Numbered from the stretch's first letter, positions 7,135 through 15,026 are shown. The stretch: DNA of 43,221 nt from Clostridia bacterium (GCA_017397655.1 JAFQIG010000028.1:1-43221), one strand, 5' to 3'. Notes: generated by a model from the sequence alone, not told the origin. Numbers and translations are program-made.

Positions 7135-7943
7135 TGTGGAACTTGTCTTTTATAAGTGAAGAGGACTTCACGAATCACGTAAAAGCAACTATTGAGAAAT
7201 ATGGTGAAAAGCTCGAATCTTTTGACCTCAAGAGGTTTAACAAAAACATAATTGATCCCATTAAGTTGATTTTTGATAAAACTGTTTATCAATCTTCTTG
7301 GGATGAGATTGTAAGCAATGAAATTTTCCGTCAAAGGGATAAATCCAATAACAATGACATTGGGTATTTCCATCAAAGAATTTTCCAGTATATTGCTAAC
7401 TGCCACGTTCCTCCGAATGGTGAAGAAGGCGGATGGGATGTAATATATGAAAATGCAGATGGTATTGAAATCCCGGATGCAGGAAGTGTTCATACTGTGT
7501 ATGTTGAAATGAAAAACAAGCATAACACTATGAACTCTGCTTCTGCTGGAAAGACATTCATCAAAATGCAAAGTCAGTTATTGAACGATGATGATTGTGC
7601 TTGCTTTTTAGTAGAAGCGATCGCTCAACGCTCTCAAAATATTAAGTGGGAAACTACTGTTGACAAGAGAAAAGTCGGCCATAAACTGATTCGCAGAGTT
7701 AGTCTTGACCAATTTTATGCTTTGGTAACAGGACAAGAAGATGCGTTTTATCAAATGTGTATGGTTCTTCCCACCGTTATCGAAAAGGCTGTAAAAGACC
7801 TTGAAGGAAGCATCGTTCCCCACGATACAGTAATCGATGAGCTTAAAGCAATGGCAAGCGAACAAGATATCGAGTCTGAAGATTTAGCTATCGCAATGGC
7901 TGCGTATATGCTCGGCTTCGGAAGTTATAACGGCTTTCACTAA
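7131..7943 (+). CDS. Eco47II-family type II restriction endonuclease (predicted GGNCC)
   Basis: A 270-residue protein recognised as the RE_Eco47II family (Eco47II/Sau96I type): N-terminal NLSFISEEDFTNHVK, FDLKRFNKNIIDPIKLIFDK, NEIFRQRDKSNNNDIGYFHQ and the conserved VYVEMKNKHNTMNSASAGKT. A PD-(D/E)XK-like core can be read as D103 with E126-x-K128. The family cuts GGNCC; that is known for relatives and inferred here. It starts at the ATG overlapping the methyltransferase stop (a second ATG follows directly at 7134), so the two are translationally coupled with the methylase made first. Length matches the family and no defect is visible, so it is probably active. Confidence 0.88.
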   Translation: MMWNLSFISEEDFTNHVKATIEKYGEKLESFDLKRFNKNIIDPIKLIFDKTVYQSSWDEIVSNEIFRQRDKSNNNDIGYFHQRIFQYIANCHVPPNGEEGGWDVIYENADGIEIPDAGSVHTVYVEMKNKHNTMNSASAGKTFIKMQSQLLNDDDCACFLVEAIAQRSQNIKWETTVDKRKVGHKLIRRVSLDQFYALVTGQEDAFYQMCMVLPTVIEKAVKDLEGSIVPHDTVIDELKAMASEQDIESEDLAIAMAAYMLGFGSYNGFH

Positions 7944-7976
7944 TTCCAATAGACAGTTGTAAATCAGAGGTTATTT

Positions 7977-9506
7977 ATGAAGATCAGAAAATTAAAGATT
8001 AAAAATTTCAGAGGATATTGTGGCGAAACAACCGTCAACTTTGATGATTTAACTGCTTTTGTCGGGAAAAATGATATGGGAAAATCCAGCGTTTTAGAAG
8101 CTCTGGACATATTCTTCAATGACAACAAGGGCGTCATTAAACTTGATAAAGATGATGTCAATGTTTCTGCACGTGCTAATGAAGATAATGATATCAGTAT
8201 CTCAATTTGCTTTTCTGACCTTCCCGACAGAGTGATTATTGATGCCACAAACGAAACCTCCTTGGCAAACGAATATTTGTTGAATTCTGATGGATTACTG
8301 GAGGTTATTAAAAAATATCCAAATGGAGGAAACGCAAAAGTTTTCATTAGGGCGTACCATCCTACAAATCCTGATTGTTCAGATTTGCTTTTGAAAAAGG
8401 ATAGTGAACTTAGGCGGATCATTGAAACAAAGCAAATAACCTGTGATGATCGGACACGTAATGCCATAATGCGTGCATCAATATGGCAGCACTATAACGA
8501 AGATTTGCAACTTAACATCACCGATATTGATGTAACTAAAGGTGATACAAAATCTATTTGGGAGAAGCTACAGCGTTACTTGCCGTTGTATTCACTTTTT
8601 CAATCAGACAGAAAAAATAGTGATGGTGATAGCGAGGTACAAGATCCTCTTAAAGAAGCAGTAAAGGAAATACTTCGTGACGAAGAACTGCAGCAAACTT
8701 TCTTTGAAGTAGCATCAACGGTTGAAGCAAAATTAAGAGAGGTATCAACTCGCACATTGGAAAAATTACGGGAAATGAGCCCAGATATAGCTAACACACT
8801 TAATCCCGTGATCCCTTCAGCATCCGGGTTGAAATGGGCTGATGTTTTCAAAAATGTATCAATTACAAGCGATGAAAACATCCCCATTAACAAGCGTGGA
8901 AGCGGCTCAAAACGGTTGATTCTTCTAAACTTCTTCCGTGCGGAAGTTGAACGCCGTCAAAGTGAGCAAAATGCTACCAGTGTTATATACGCAATAGAAG
9001 AACCTGAGACTTCACAGCATTCTGAGAATCAAAAGAAATTGATTAAAGCATTGGAAGCACTTTCGACAGCAACAAACACCCAAGTAATTATTACTACTCA
9101 TAGTGCAACTATTGTTAAAGAGTTAGGATTTGATAATATTCGCATTATACGAATGGATGAAGCACATAAAGTTATTGAGAATACTTTGCCCAATCAATTA
9201 CCATATCCATCGTTAAATGAAGTGAACTACTTAGCCTTCTCTGAAATTTCAGAAGAGTATCATAATGAACTATACGGATACATAGAAGAACAGAGGTTGC
9301 TCACATCCTACAAACTTGGAAAACCTCTCGTGCAATATGTTAGAGTTCTTCGTGATGGCACAACACGTAACGATCAAATTACGATGACAGAATATATACG
9401 GAATCAAATTCACCATCCTGAGAACACTCACAATGTTCGCTTTAATGATACTGACTTGAAAGATTCTATTGAAGCTATGCGTTTGTTTATCGAGGCACAA
9501 CCGTAA
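7977..9506 (+). CDS. OLD/RecF-like AAA ATPase with C-terminal HEPN-like motif, probable defence accessory
   Basis: A 509-residue SMC/ABC-type ATPase. It begins MKIRKLKIKNFRGY (the usual start of these proteins) with Walker A GKNDMGKSS (30-38), a signature-like RGSGSKR segment in the middle, Walker B-like IYAIEEPE (E341-E342) and the switch histidine H375 in IITTHS. After the ATPase (about residue 400) there is no TOPRIM signature (no DxD), unlike OLD or GajA. Instead residues ~410-509 are helical and contain R475-N-Q-I-H-H480, which matches the R-N-x3-H motif of HEPN ribonucleases. The gene follows the endonuclease by 33 bases with AGAGG before the ATG, so it belongs to the same operon. Inference: a phage-sensing ATPase coupled to an RNase, backing up restriction. 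The ATPase call is firm; the HEPN call is tentative. Confidence 0.85.
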   Translation: MKIRKLKIKNFRGYCGETTVNFDDLTAFVGKNDMGKSSVLEALDIFFNDNKGVIKLDKDDVNVSARANEDNDISISICFSDLPDRVIIDATNETSLANEYLLNSDGLLEVIKKYPNGGNAKVFIRAYHPTNPDCSDLLLKKDSELRRIIETKQITCDDRTRNAIMRASIWQHYNEDLQLNITDIDVTKGDTKSIWEKLQRYLPLYSLFQSDRKNSDGDSEVQDPLKEAVKEILRDEELQQTFFEVASTVEAKLREVSTRTLEKLREMSPDIANTLNPVIPSASGLKWADVFKNVSITSDENIPINKRGSGSKRLILLNFFRAEVERRQSEQNATSVIYAIEEPETSQHSENQKKLIKALEALSTATNTQVIITTHSATIVKELGFDNIRIIRMDEAHKVIENTLPNQLPYPSLNEVNYLAFSEISEEYHNELYGYIEEQRLLTSYKLGKPLVQYVRVLRDGTTRNDQITMTEYIRNQIHHPENTHNVRFNDTDLKDSIEAMRLFIEAQP

Positions 9507-9517
9507 AACTCTCTACG

Positions 9518-9535
9518 TGGCAACACGATGGCAAC
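9518..9535 (+). repeat. Tandem TGGCAAC repeats, possible integrase arm sites
   Basis: TGGCAAC occurs at 9518-9524 and again at 9529-9535, a spacing of exactly 11 bases, about one helical turn. Short tandem repeats of this kind near attachment sites are typical arm-binding sites of tyrosine recombinases; the function here is inferred. Confidence 0.5.
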
Positions 9536-9635
9536 GAAAAATCTAATAGTCCATATCTTATGGATAACACAGATAATATAAATCCCACAAGCGAAAATAC
9601 CAAAGCAAAATTGTTTAAGTTATGTTTTTCGGGAG

Positions 9636-9648
9636 CGAGTGGGAATAA
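9636..9648 (+). repeat. Right attachment-site-like direct repeat
   Basis: CGAGTGGGAATAA, identical to the guaA end at 5565-5577. It is not part of any gene here, which supports its origin by site-specific integration. Confidence 0.75.
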
Positions 9649-9659
9649 AATGAATAACG

Positions 9660-9704
9660 CCCGAAACCCTTGTTCTGCAACGGTTTTCGGGTATTTTCTT
9701 TTTT
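9660..9704 (+). terminator. Rho-independent terminator, probably the original guaA terminator
   Basis: CCCGAAACC (9660-9668) pairs with GGTTTTCGGG (9682-9691) with one bulged base, followed by TATTTTCTTTTTT. It starts 11 bases after the right guaA repeat. If the island is removed, it would lie 11 bases after the guaA stop, where a guaA terminator would be expected. Confidence 0.75.
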
Positions 9705-9707
9705 GTC

Positions 9708-9725
9708 TTGTACCCGAATTGTACC
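9708..9725 (+). repeat. Tandem TTGTACC repeats outside the island
   Basis: TTGTACC at 9708-9714 and 9719-9725, again with an 11-base period. Like the TGGCAAC pair it resembles recombinase arm sites, but it lies to the right of the island boundary. Confidence 0.4.
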
Positions 9726-9744
9726 GTTATAAACACGCCGAAAC

Positions 9745-9773
9745 TTGACATCATTTTGATTTGTTGATATACT
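9745..9773 (+). promoter_or_regulatory. Promoter of the MBL-fold hydrolase gene
   Basis: A perfect TTGACA (9745-9750), a 17-base spacer and TATACT (9768-9773), 26 bases before the start codon. It gives the gene its own transcript. Confidence 0.8.
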
Positions 9774-9799
9774 TTTTAAAAAGTTAAAGGATAAGTAAT

Positions 9800-10645
9800 A
9801 TGAGAAATCTGAAAATTTTATTTATCAACAATGTACCTTGGGTTGGCGGTAAGATTGGCTCTGAATATTATCACGGAGACAGTATATACATAGGTCTTCC
9901 CGACGGTACTGATATTCTGTTGGACAGCGGTACTGAAATTTCCGGACCGAATATTGCCCAAAAGCTGATTGATATGGGGATCGAAAAATTAGATTGTTTT
10001 ATTGTATCGCATTTACATTCAGATCATGTAAACGGCTTTCCGGCTGTAGCGGAGGCGCTGCCTGTATCTGATATAATTTTTTCGGGATACGGCAAACAGA
10101 ATTCTCCGGTAGCAGACACTTTATTTGGTACAGCTGAAAAATATAATATTCCCATACAAGAATTCAGGAGAGGTGATTCTTTAAAACTCGGAGAAGTTAA
10201 GTTTGATGTATTTTCTCCGTCTGCAGATGCAAAAGAGCCGGATCCTGAAGTGGATATAAGACAGCAGGGAGATTTGGTGAACAATAATTCTCTTGTATTT
10301 CGTATGTCTTACGGAAAGTTTTCTGCGTTATTTACGGGAGATGTTCATTTGAACATGGAGGAAAAACTTGTTGAACAATATGGCGATGCTTTAAGAAGTA
10401 CGGTTTTAAAAATACCTCACCACGGAAACGATACCTCTATGGGTAAAACCCTGCTTGATTGTGTAAATCCGAGTTTGGGAGTATCTTTGGGAAGAGCTTG
10501 TAACGGTATAATCTGGAGAAAATTCTGTGCCGCAGAAATACCGCTGTATGCAACATACACCGACGGTGATATTGTGACTGAAACGGATGGTATGAATCTC
10601 ACGGTAACGTGTAACAAAGGAACACGTGACTATACGTTAATGTAG
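9800..10645 (+). CDS. ComEC-like metallo-beta-lactamase-fold hydrolase
   Basis: A 281-residue protein of the metallo-beta-lactamase fold, closest in character to the soluble C-terminal domain of ComEC/Rec2. It shows the metal-binding H71-L-H73-S-D75-H76 motif, then LVFRMSYGKFSALFTGD (the Asp of the second metal site) and KIPHHGND. There is no signal peptide or membrane segment, so it should be cytoplasmic; the substrate could be a nucleic acid or a phosphodiester, but this is not shown. The ATG has AAAGGATAAG upstream. It stands alone with its own promoter and a terminator after it, next to the island junction, so it may itself be accessory DNA. Confidence 0.85.
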   Translation: MRNLKILFINNVPWVGGKIGSEYYHGDSIYIGLPDGTDILLDSGTEISGPNIAQKLIDMGIEKLDCFIVSHLHSDHVNGFPAVAEALPVSDIIFSGYGKQNSPVADTLFGTAEKYNIPIQEFRRGDSLKLGEVKFDVFSPSADAKEPDPEVDIRQQGDLVNNNSLVFRMSYGKFSALFTGDVHLNMEEKLVEQYGDALRSTVLKIPHHGNDTSMGKTLLDCVNPSLGVSLGRACNGIIWRKFCAAEIPLYATYTDGDIVTETDGMNLTVTCNKGTRDYTLM

Positions 10646-10754
10646 AATTGTTTCAGAAAAATAATACATAATCAGACCGATCAATTATTTTCAGGTAAAT
10701 ATTTTATCTGCGTCCGGGCAACGATTTGACAACAAAACTTCATTATGCATAAGT

Positions 10755-10795
10755 AAAGAGCTAACTGATTTTGATTAAGTCAGTCAGCTCTTTTT
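10755..10795. terminator. Terminator between convergent genes
   Basis: AGAGCT (10757-10762) pairs with AGCTCT (10786-10791) and ACTGA (10764-10768) with TCAGT (10780-10784), one mismatch between, followed by TTTTC on the plus strand. It separates the MBL-fold gene from the convergent ABC exporter operon; on the minus strand only three T follow. Confidence 0.7.
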
Positions 10796-10883
10796 CATTG
10801 TGTTTGAAAACCACGGCGGCATAAGTGTGAAAAATTAAAGAAATGCGGAACGGACAGGCAGAGCGAAACATCAGTTCATCCTT

Positions 10884-12692
10884 TTATGAAAACTGTGAAT
10901 TATAAAGTGTGCTGTAAAAGCCCTTGAGGTTTATCAGCTCGTCGTGGGTGCCTTGTTCTGTTATTTCGCCGTTTCTTACAACGAGGATTGTGTCTGCATT
11001 TTTGACGGTTGAAAGTCTGTGTGCAATTACAAAACAGGTTCTGCCTTCCATAAGCTTATTCATCGCGCTCTGAATCTGAATTTCTGTTCTGGAGTCAACA
11101 TTGGACGTTGCCTCATCGAGAATCAGCATCGGAGCATCTGACAGAAACGCTCTTGCGATTGTTATAAGCTGGCGTTGCCCTTTTGAAATATTGACGCCGT
11201 CATCGGAAAGTATTGTGTTATAACCGTCGGGAAGACTTTCTATATAAGAATCTATCTTTGCTGCTTTTGCGGCAGCCTTTACCCGATCCGGTGTTGCGTT
11301 TTCCTTGCCGTAAACAATATTATCATAAACGGTTCCGTGGAAAAGCCAGGTATCCTGCAGAACCATGGTAAAAGCCGAACGCAGATCGGAACGTTTGATT
11401 CTGAGTGATGGGACGGAATCAATGCGTATTTCGCCTGATTGCGGATCATAAAAGCGCATAAGCAGGTTAATGATCGTAGTTTTTCCTGCACCCGTAGGAC
11501 CGACTATTGCTACAGTCTTTCCTTTGTCTGCATTAACCGAAACATTTTTTAATATGGTTTTATCGGGGGTATATCCGAAGGTAACGTCATCAAGTTCTGC
11601 ATAACCTTCAACATTCTTCATTTCTTTGGCGTCGGGCAGGTCGAGCGGTTCGGGATCTTCATCAAGAATTCTGAATACACGTTCAGCTGCAGAGAAGGCG
11701 GACTGGAATTCGTGCAGAATGTTTGAAAACTCGTTTATGGGACCTGCAAATTTGCGTGAATACTGGACAAACTGGGCAACGCCGCCAAGGGTTATAAAGA
11801 ACGCAGTACCTGCGGCAACGGTTCCGCTTTGTGAATACATATACAGAATACCGCCGAAGATCGCAACGAGTGCGATTGAGATGTTGTTGATCAGATTGAT
11901 ACTCGGATACAGCAAAGCGGCATTGTATTCGGCATTGTAATAGGCATTCATAGCATCCTCGTTACGGGAGTTGAACCTCTCGGAAATAACATCCTGTCTT
12001 CCGTATGCTTCGATTGTTCTGGCTCCCGAAAGCATTTCTTCGGCATATCCGTTGAGCTCTCCGTATTTTTTTGATCTTGCTCTGAAAAGCGGTCTGACTT
12101 TTTTTGAGCGGTAACGAGTGAACAAAAGTGAAACCGGAACCGTAAAGATGAATATAGCAATCATAACCTTTGATATCTGCCACATAAAAATCAATGAACC
12201 GACAACGGTATAAATGCTGGTCATTACCTGAACGAGATCGTGAGAAAGTGTGCTGTTAATCGTGTCTATATCGTATGACAGATGGCTGATTATATCGCCT
12301 GTTGCGTGTGTATCAAAGTATCCTACGGGCAGAGTGTTCAGCTTCTCAAAGACCTCTTTGCGCATTTTGTATATGATTTTCTGACTCAGATGTATCATAA
12401 TAACTGCAAGAATATAGGAAAGCAGGGCGGATAATGCATAGCAGACAATCATTCTGATAACATTATCCCATACTTCGGGATAATCAATGCCGCTTGCGGA
12501 TTCTATGGCGTCGATGGCGGCTCCCGAATATCGGGGACCGAGCAGTGAAAGCTGGTTTGACAGCAGAGTAAAAGCTATTGCGGGTATAAACAAATGCCAC
12601 TGTGCAATAACGTATTTGCCGAGACGCAGCATAATGCCTTTATTATCTCTCCTACGGGCAGCGGTTTCTTTTGAATTATTCAACAAAGGCAC
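10884..12692 (-). CDS. ABC exporter half-transporter, subunit with the catalytic ATPase site
   Basis: A 602-residue fused membrane/ATPase half-transporter of the multidrug/lipid exporter type (MsbA/LmrA-like). The membrane domain fills about residues 20-330. The ATPase has Walker A GPTGAGKT, Walker B with the catalytic glutamate (LILDE, E527) and the switch histidine H558 (IAHR). Its signature is altered to ISKGQ instead of LSGGQ. The start overlaps the end of the upstream half-transporter by 17 bases, so the two are coupled. Paired with that subunit it gives one active and one degenerate ATP site (see findings). Substrate unknown; the MarR regulator suggests a drug or toxic compound. Confidence 0.93.
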   Translation of the reverse strand: MPLLNNSKETAARRRDNKGIMLRLGKYVIAQWHLFIPAIAFTLLSNQLSLLGPRYSGAAIDAIESASGIDYPEVWDNVIRMIVCYALSALLSYILAVIMIHLSQKIIYKMRKEVFEKLNTLPVGYFDTHATGDIISHLSYDIDTINSTLSHDLVQVMTSIYTVVGSLIFMWQISKVMIAIFIFTVPVSLLFTRYRSKKVRPLFRARSKKYGELNGYAEEMLSGARTIEAYGRQDVISERFNSRNEDAMNAYYNAEYNAALLYPSINLINNISIALVAIFGGILYMYSQSGTVAAGTAFFITLGGVAQFVQYSRKFAGPINEFSNILHEFQSAFSAAERVFRILDEDPEPLDLPDAKEMKNVEGYAELDDVTFGYTPDKTILKNVSVNADKGKTVAIVGPTGAGKTTIINLLMRFYDPQSGEIRIDSVPSLRIKRSDLRSAFTMVLQDTWLFHGTVYDNIVYGKENATPDRVKAAAKAAKIDSYIESLPDGYNTILSDDGVNISKGQRQLITIARAFLSDAPMLILDEATSNVDSRTEIQIQSAMNKLMEGRTCFVIAHRLSTVKNADTILVVRNGEITEQGTHDELINLKGFYSTLYNSQFS

Positions 12693-14391
12693 CTCCCATC
12701 TGCGATTCGCTTATTTCACGGTATTCTTTGCAGTTTTCAATCAACTGCTCGTGGTTGCCTCTGCCGATGACTTTGCCGTCATCGAGAACGATAATCTGAT
12801 CACAGTTTTTGACAGAACTTACTCTCTGAGCTATCGTTATAACGGTTGAGCCTTTCATATTTTCTGACAGAGCCTTTCTGAGATTTGCATCGGTTTTGTA
12901 ATCGAGGGCGGATGATGAGTCGTCAAGAATCAGTATCTGCGGATCAGAAGCGACGGCACGCGCGATGAGCAGGCGTTGTCTCTGACCGCCCGAAAGATTT
13001 GTGCCCTTTGATGAGAGCATATGAGAGTAGCCGTCAGGGAACGACGTAATGAAGTCGTGTGCTTGTGCTGTTTCGGCGGCTTTGATTATATCCTCGGTCG
13101 GGATGTTTCTGCCGAAGCGGATATTTTCTTCAATAGTATCGGCATAGATAAAGTCGTTCTGAAGCGAGACACCGAACAGGGACGTGAGCTGTTCACGGGT
13201 GTAGGATTTTATGCTTTTGCCGTTGATGCGGATTTCACCTGAATCAGGCTCGTAAAAGCGCAGCAACAGCTTGATAAATGTCGATTTCCCGCTTCCTGTG
13301 GCTCCGATAATTCCAAGCTGTTCACCTTTTTTCAAGGAGACGTAGATATTATGAAGATTGTTCTTTTTGCCGAGATATGAAAACGAAACATTGTCAAAAG
13401 CGATATGTATACCGTCAGAACTTCTGATGTCTTCGATAATATCGTATTTATCGGGAGTACACAGTACCTCGGAGATTCTGTTTGCCGATGCGGCACACTT
13501 TGTATACATAACGAACATACGGGAAAGAGACATCATTGCCATAGAGATGAGGGTGAAATACTGCATAAATGCAATGACGGTTGCGGGAGAGGACAGTCCC
13601 TTGTCTACTCTGACAGCTGAAACGGCAACAACACCTGCGATGCCGAGATTCATCAGGAGTGTCATGGCAGGATTTACGATACCCATAATTATGCCTGCGT
13701 AACGCTCCTGCTTCGACAGCTCGGAATTAACCTTGTCATATCTTCGGTTTTCGTGTTCGTTTTTGGAGAGTGCTTTTATAACACGGATGCCCTGCGTATC
13801 CTCTCTTGCAACACGTACCATATTATCGGCGGATTTCTGTACACGGGTATAAAGCGGAACGCCTTTGCGTGAAATGCCGTAAACGGTTATGAAAATTACG
13901 GGTAGGGTTGCAATCATTACAAGAGCGAGTGCGCTGTCCATAATGAGCGAAAGTGAAATTCCGCCGATAAGCAGAATCGGTGCACGTACACCCATTCGTT
14001 GCATCATACCGATAAAATTGTGTACATTGTATGTATCGGTGGTTATTCGGGATTCAAGGGAGGGAATTGTGAATGTGTCGGTATCGACAGATGAAAGGTA
14101 GAGTGTTTTTTCAAAAAGCTCTTTTCGCATTGCTTTTGAAAAGCCTGTAGTGACCCGTGCCGCCATACGGTTTGCGGTGATGTTGCCGACGCACGCAATG
14201 ATACTGAAAACGATCATAAGAGACCCGAAAAAAATGATTTTTCTGACATTTAAATCTTTGATTACATTTTCAAGTATGTGAGTCAGAATGTACGGCAGAA
14301 CAAGCTCTGCCATGGTACCCGTAACCTTTATGGAAAAGCCGACAAGCATCCGAAGCCTGAACGGTTTGAGATATGACAGAATTCTTTTCAT
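12676..14391 (-). CDS. ABC exporter half-transporter, subunit with a degenerate ATPase site
   Basis: A 571-residue membrane/ATPase half-transporter, partner of the 602-residue subunit. The membrane domain covers about residues 15-310. Walker A (GATGSGKST) and the signature LSGGQ are intact. The catalytic glutamate after Walker B is Asp (LILDD, D491) and the switch histidine is Gln (IAQR, Q522). These are the changes known from the degenerate site of heterodimeric exporters such as TM287/288 and BmrCD. The ATG lies 3 bases after the stop of the MarR gene, so all three genes form one operon. Confidence 0.93.
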   Translation of the reverse strand: MKRILSYLKPFRLRMLVGFSIKVTGTMAELVLPYILTHILENVIKDLNVRKIIFFGSLMIVFSIIACVGNITANRMAARVTTGFSKAMRKELFEKTLYLSSVDTDTFTIPSLESRITTDTYNVHNFIGMMQRMGVRAPILLIGGISLSLIMDSALALVMIATLPVIFITVYGISRKGVPLYTRVQKSADNMVRVAREDTQGIRVIKALSKNEHENRRYDKVNSELSKQERYAGIIMGIVNPAMTLLMNLGIAGVVAVSAVRVDKGLSSPATVIAFMQYFTLISMAMMSLSRMFVMYTKCAASANRISEVLCTPDKYDIIEDIRSSDGIHIAFDNVSFSYLGKKNNLHNIYVSLKKGEQLGIIGATGSGKSTFIKLLLRFYEPDSGEIRINGKSIKSYTREQLTSLFGVSLQNDFIYADTIEENIRFGRNIPTEDIIKAAETAQAHDFITSFPDGYSHMLSSKGTNLSGGQRQRLLIARAVASDPQILILDDSSSALDYKTDANLRKALSENMKGSTVITIAQRVSSVKNCDQIIVLDDGKVIGRGNHEQLIENCKEYREISESQMGGAFVE

Positions 14392-14394
14392 ATT

Positions 14395-14823
14395 TTACAG
14401 CTCCCCGATAATCTCTTTTGCACGTTGTTCCATTCTGCTCAAAACAGAATGGAATACCTGCATCTCTTCGTCGGATATACCTTCGGTGATACGGTCGTTC
14501 CAATCTTTTGAAACAGCTCTGACTTTCGGCAGGATGAGGAGCATCTTTTCGGTCGGATAAACAAGGATCCTTCTCTTGTCATCGGAATCGGGAATCCGGG
14601 TTATATAACCAACTGATTCAAGGTGGTTAAGCGTTCTTGCGACTGTGCTTTTGTTAAGGCATATTTCACGCGTGATGTCCTCCTGTGAATATCCGGGATG
14701 GCGTGAAATGATTAATATAAACGAATGATGACAGGCACATATTCCGTCAGCAGAAAGCTTCACGCTCCTGTATGTTGACTGACAACGGCTGATGCTGTTG
14801 AGACTTTTCATAATTTTCGGCAT
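14395..14823 (-). CDS. MarR-family transcriptional regulator
   Basis: A 142-residue winged-helix regulator: HHSFILIISRHPGYSQEDITR, KSTVARTLNHLESVGYITR (recognition helix) and DKRRILVYPTEKM (wing with the family's D-x-R). The start is placed at 14823 because GGAGG lies 5 bases before it; a longer frame to 14922 would run through the promoter and operator. It is the first gene of the operon with the two ABC genes. The tandem palindromes just after the -10 box make auto-repression very likely, with relief by the exported compound or a related ligand (inferred). Confidence 0.9.
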   Translation of the reverse strand: MPKIMKSLNSISRCQSTYRSVKLSADGICACHHSFILIISRHPGYSQEDITREICLNKSTVARTLNHLESVGYITRIPDSDDKRRILVYPTEKMLLILPKVRAVSKDWNDRITEGISDEEMQVFHSVLSRMEQRAKEIIGEL

Positions 14824-14839
14824 AATGACCTCCGTATCG

Positions 14840-14868
14840 GTTGCATATGCAACAGTTGTGTATGCAAC
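14840..14868 (-). promoter_or_regulatory. Tandem palindromic operators for the MarR regulator
   Basis: GTTGCATATGCAAC (14840-14853) is a perfect 14-base palindrome and GTTGTGTATGCAAC (14855-14868) a near copy, one base apart. They lie directly downstream of the -10 box and before the ribosome site, where a bound dimer would block transcription. Confidence 0.8.
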
Positions 14869-14869
14869 T

Positions 14870-14898
14870 ATTGTATCGCTGATGTCATACTGTGTCAA
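14870..14898 (-). promoter_or_regulatory. Promoter of the marR-ABC exporter operon
   Basis: On the minus strand a perfect TTGACA (14898-14893), a 17-base spacer, then TACAAT (14875-14870). The operator palindromes begin one base beyond the -10 box. Confidence 0.85.
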
Positions 14899-14941
14899 GT
14901 GCAGACAGAATGAATGATTCAAAAACAGAAGTGAATGATGG

Positions 14942-14970
14942 TTGAATAATAAAAATCACTATGCTATAAT
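14942..14970 (+). promoter_or_regulatory. Promoter of the GH28-like gene
   Basis: TTGAAT (14942-14947), a 17-base spacer and TATAAT (14965-14970) preceded by TGC, an extended -10. It is about 57 bases before the start codon, with GGAGGT (15016-15021) as ribosome site. Confidence 0.8.
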
Positions 14971-15026
14971 ACAAATAAGGAAGGGACACGGCTTTCGGAA
15001 TTTATACTGTATATCGGAGGTTTCTT

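Larger units (their letters stand above)
5565..9648. mobile_element. Integrase-less genomic island in the 3' end of guaA, carrying a restriction-modification module
   Basis: The 13 bases CGAGTGGGAATAA at 5565-5577 (the last codons and stop of guaA) are repeated exactly at 9636-9648. The 3' end of guaA is a known integration site for tyrosine-recombinase islands, which recreate the gene end at one junction and leave a copy at the other. The segment between the repeats carries three plus-strand defence genes that are visibly richer in A/T and in AT-ending codons than the flanking guaA. No integrase or excisionase gene is present, so it is either a remnant or moved by a helper. Confidence 0.75.
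9507..9799. other. Right junction of the island and upstream region of the MBL-fold gene
   Basis: A 293-base stretch with no convincing gene (a 62-codon frame at 9560-9748 crosses the repeat and the terminator and has no ribosome site). It holds two TGGCAAC copies (9518, 9529), the right 13-bp repeat, a terminator, two TTGTACC copies (9708, 9719) and the promoter of the next gene. Confidence 0.7.

Noticed and set aside
9560-9748. 62-codon frame after the ATPase gene
   Set aside because: It spans the direct repeat, the terminator and the TTGTACC repeats, has no ribosome site and no protein-like composition.
14824-14922. Longer MarR start at 14922
   Set aside because: It would translate through the promoter and operator palindromes; GGAGG lies before 14823.
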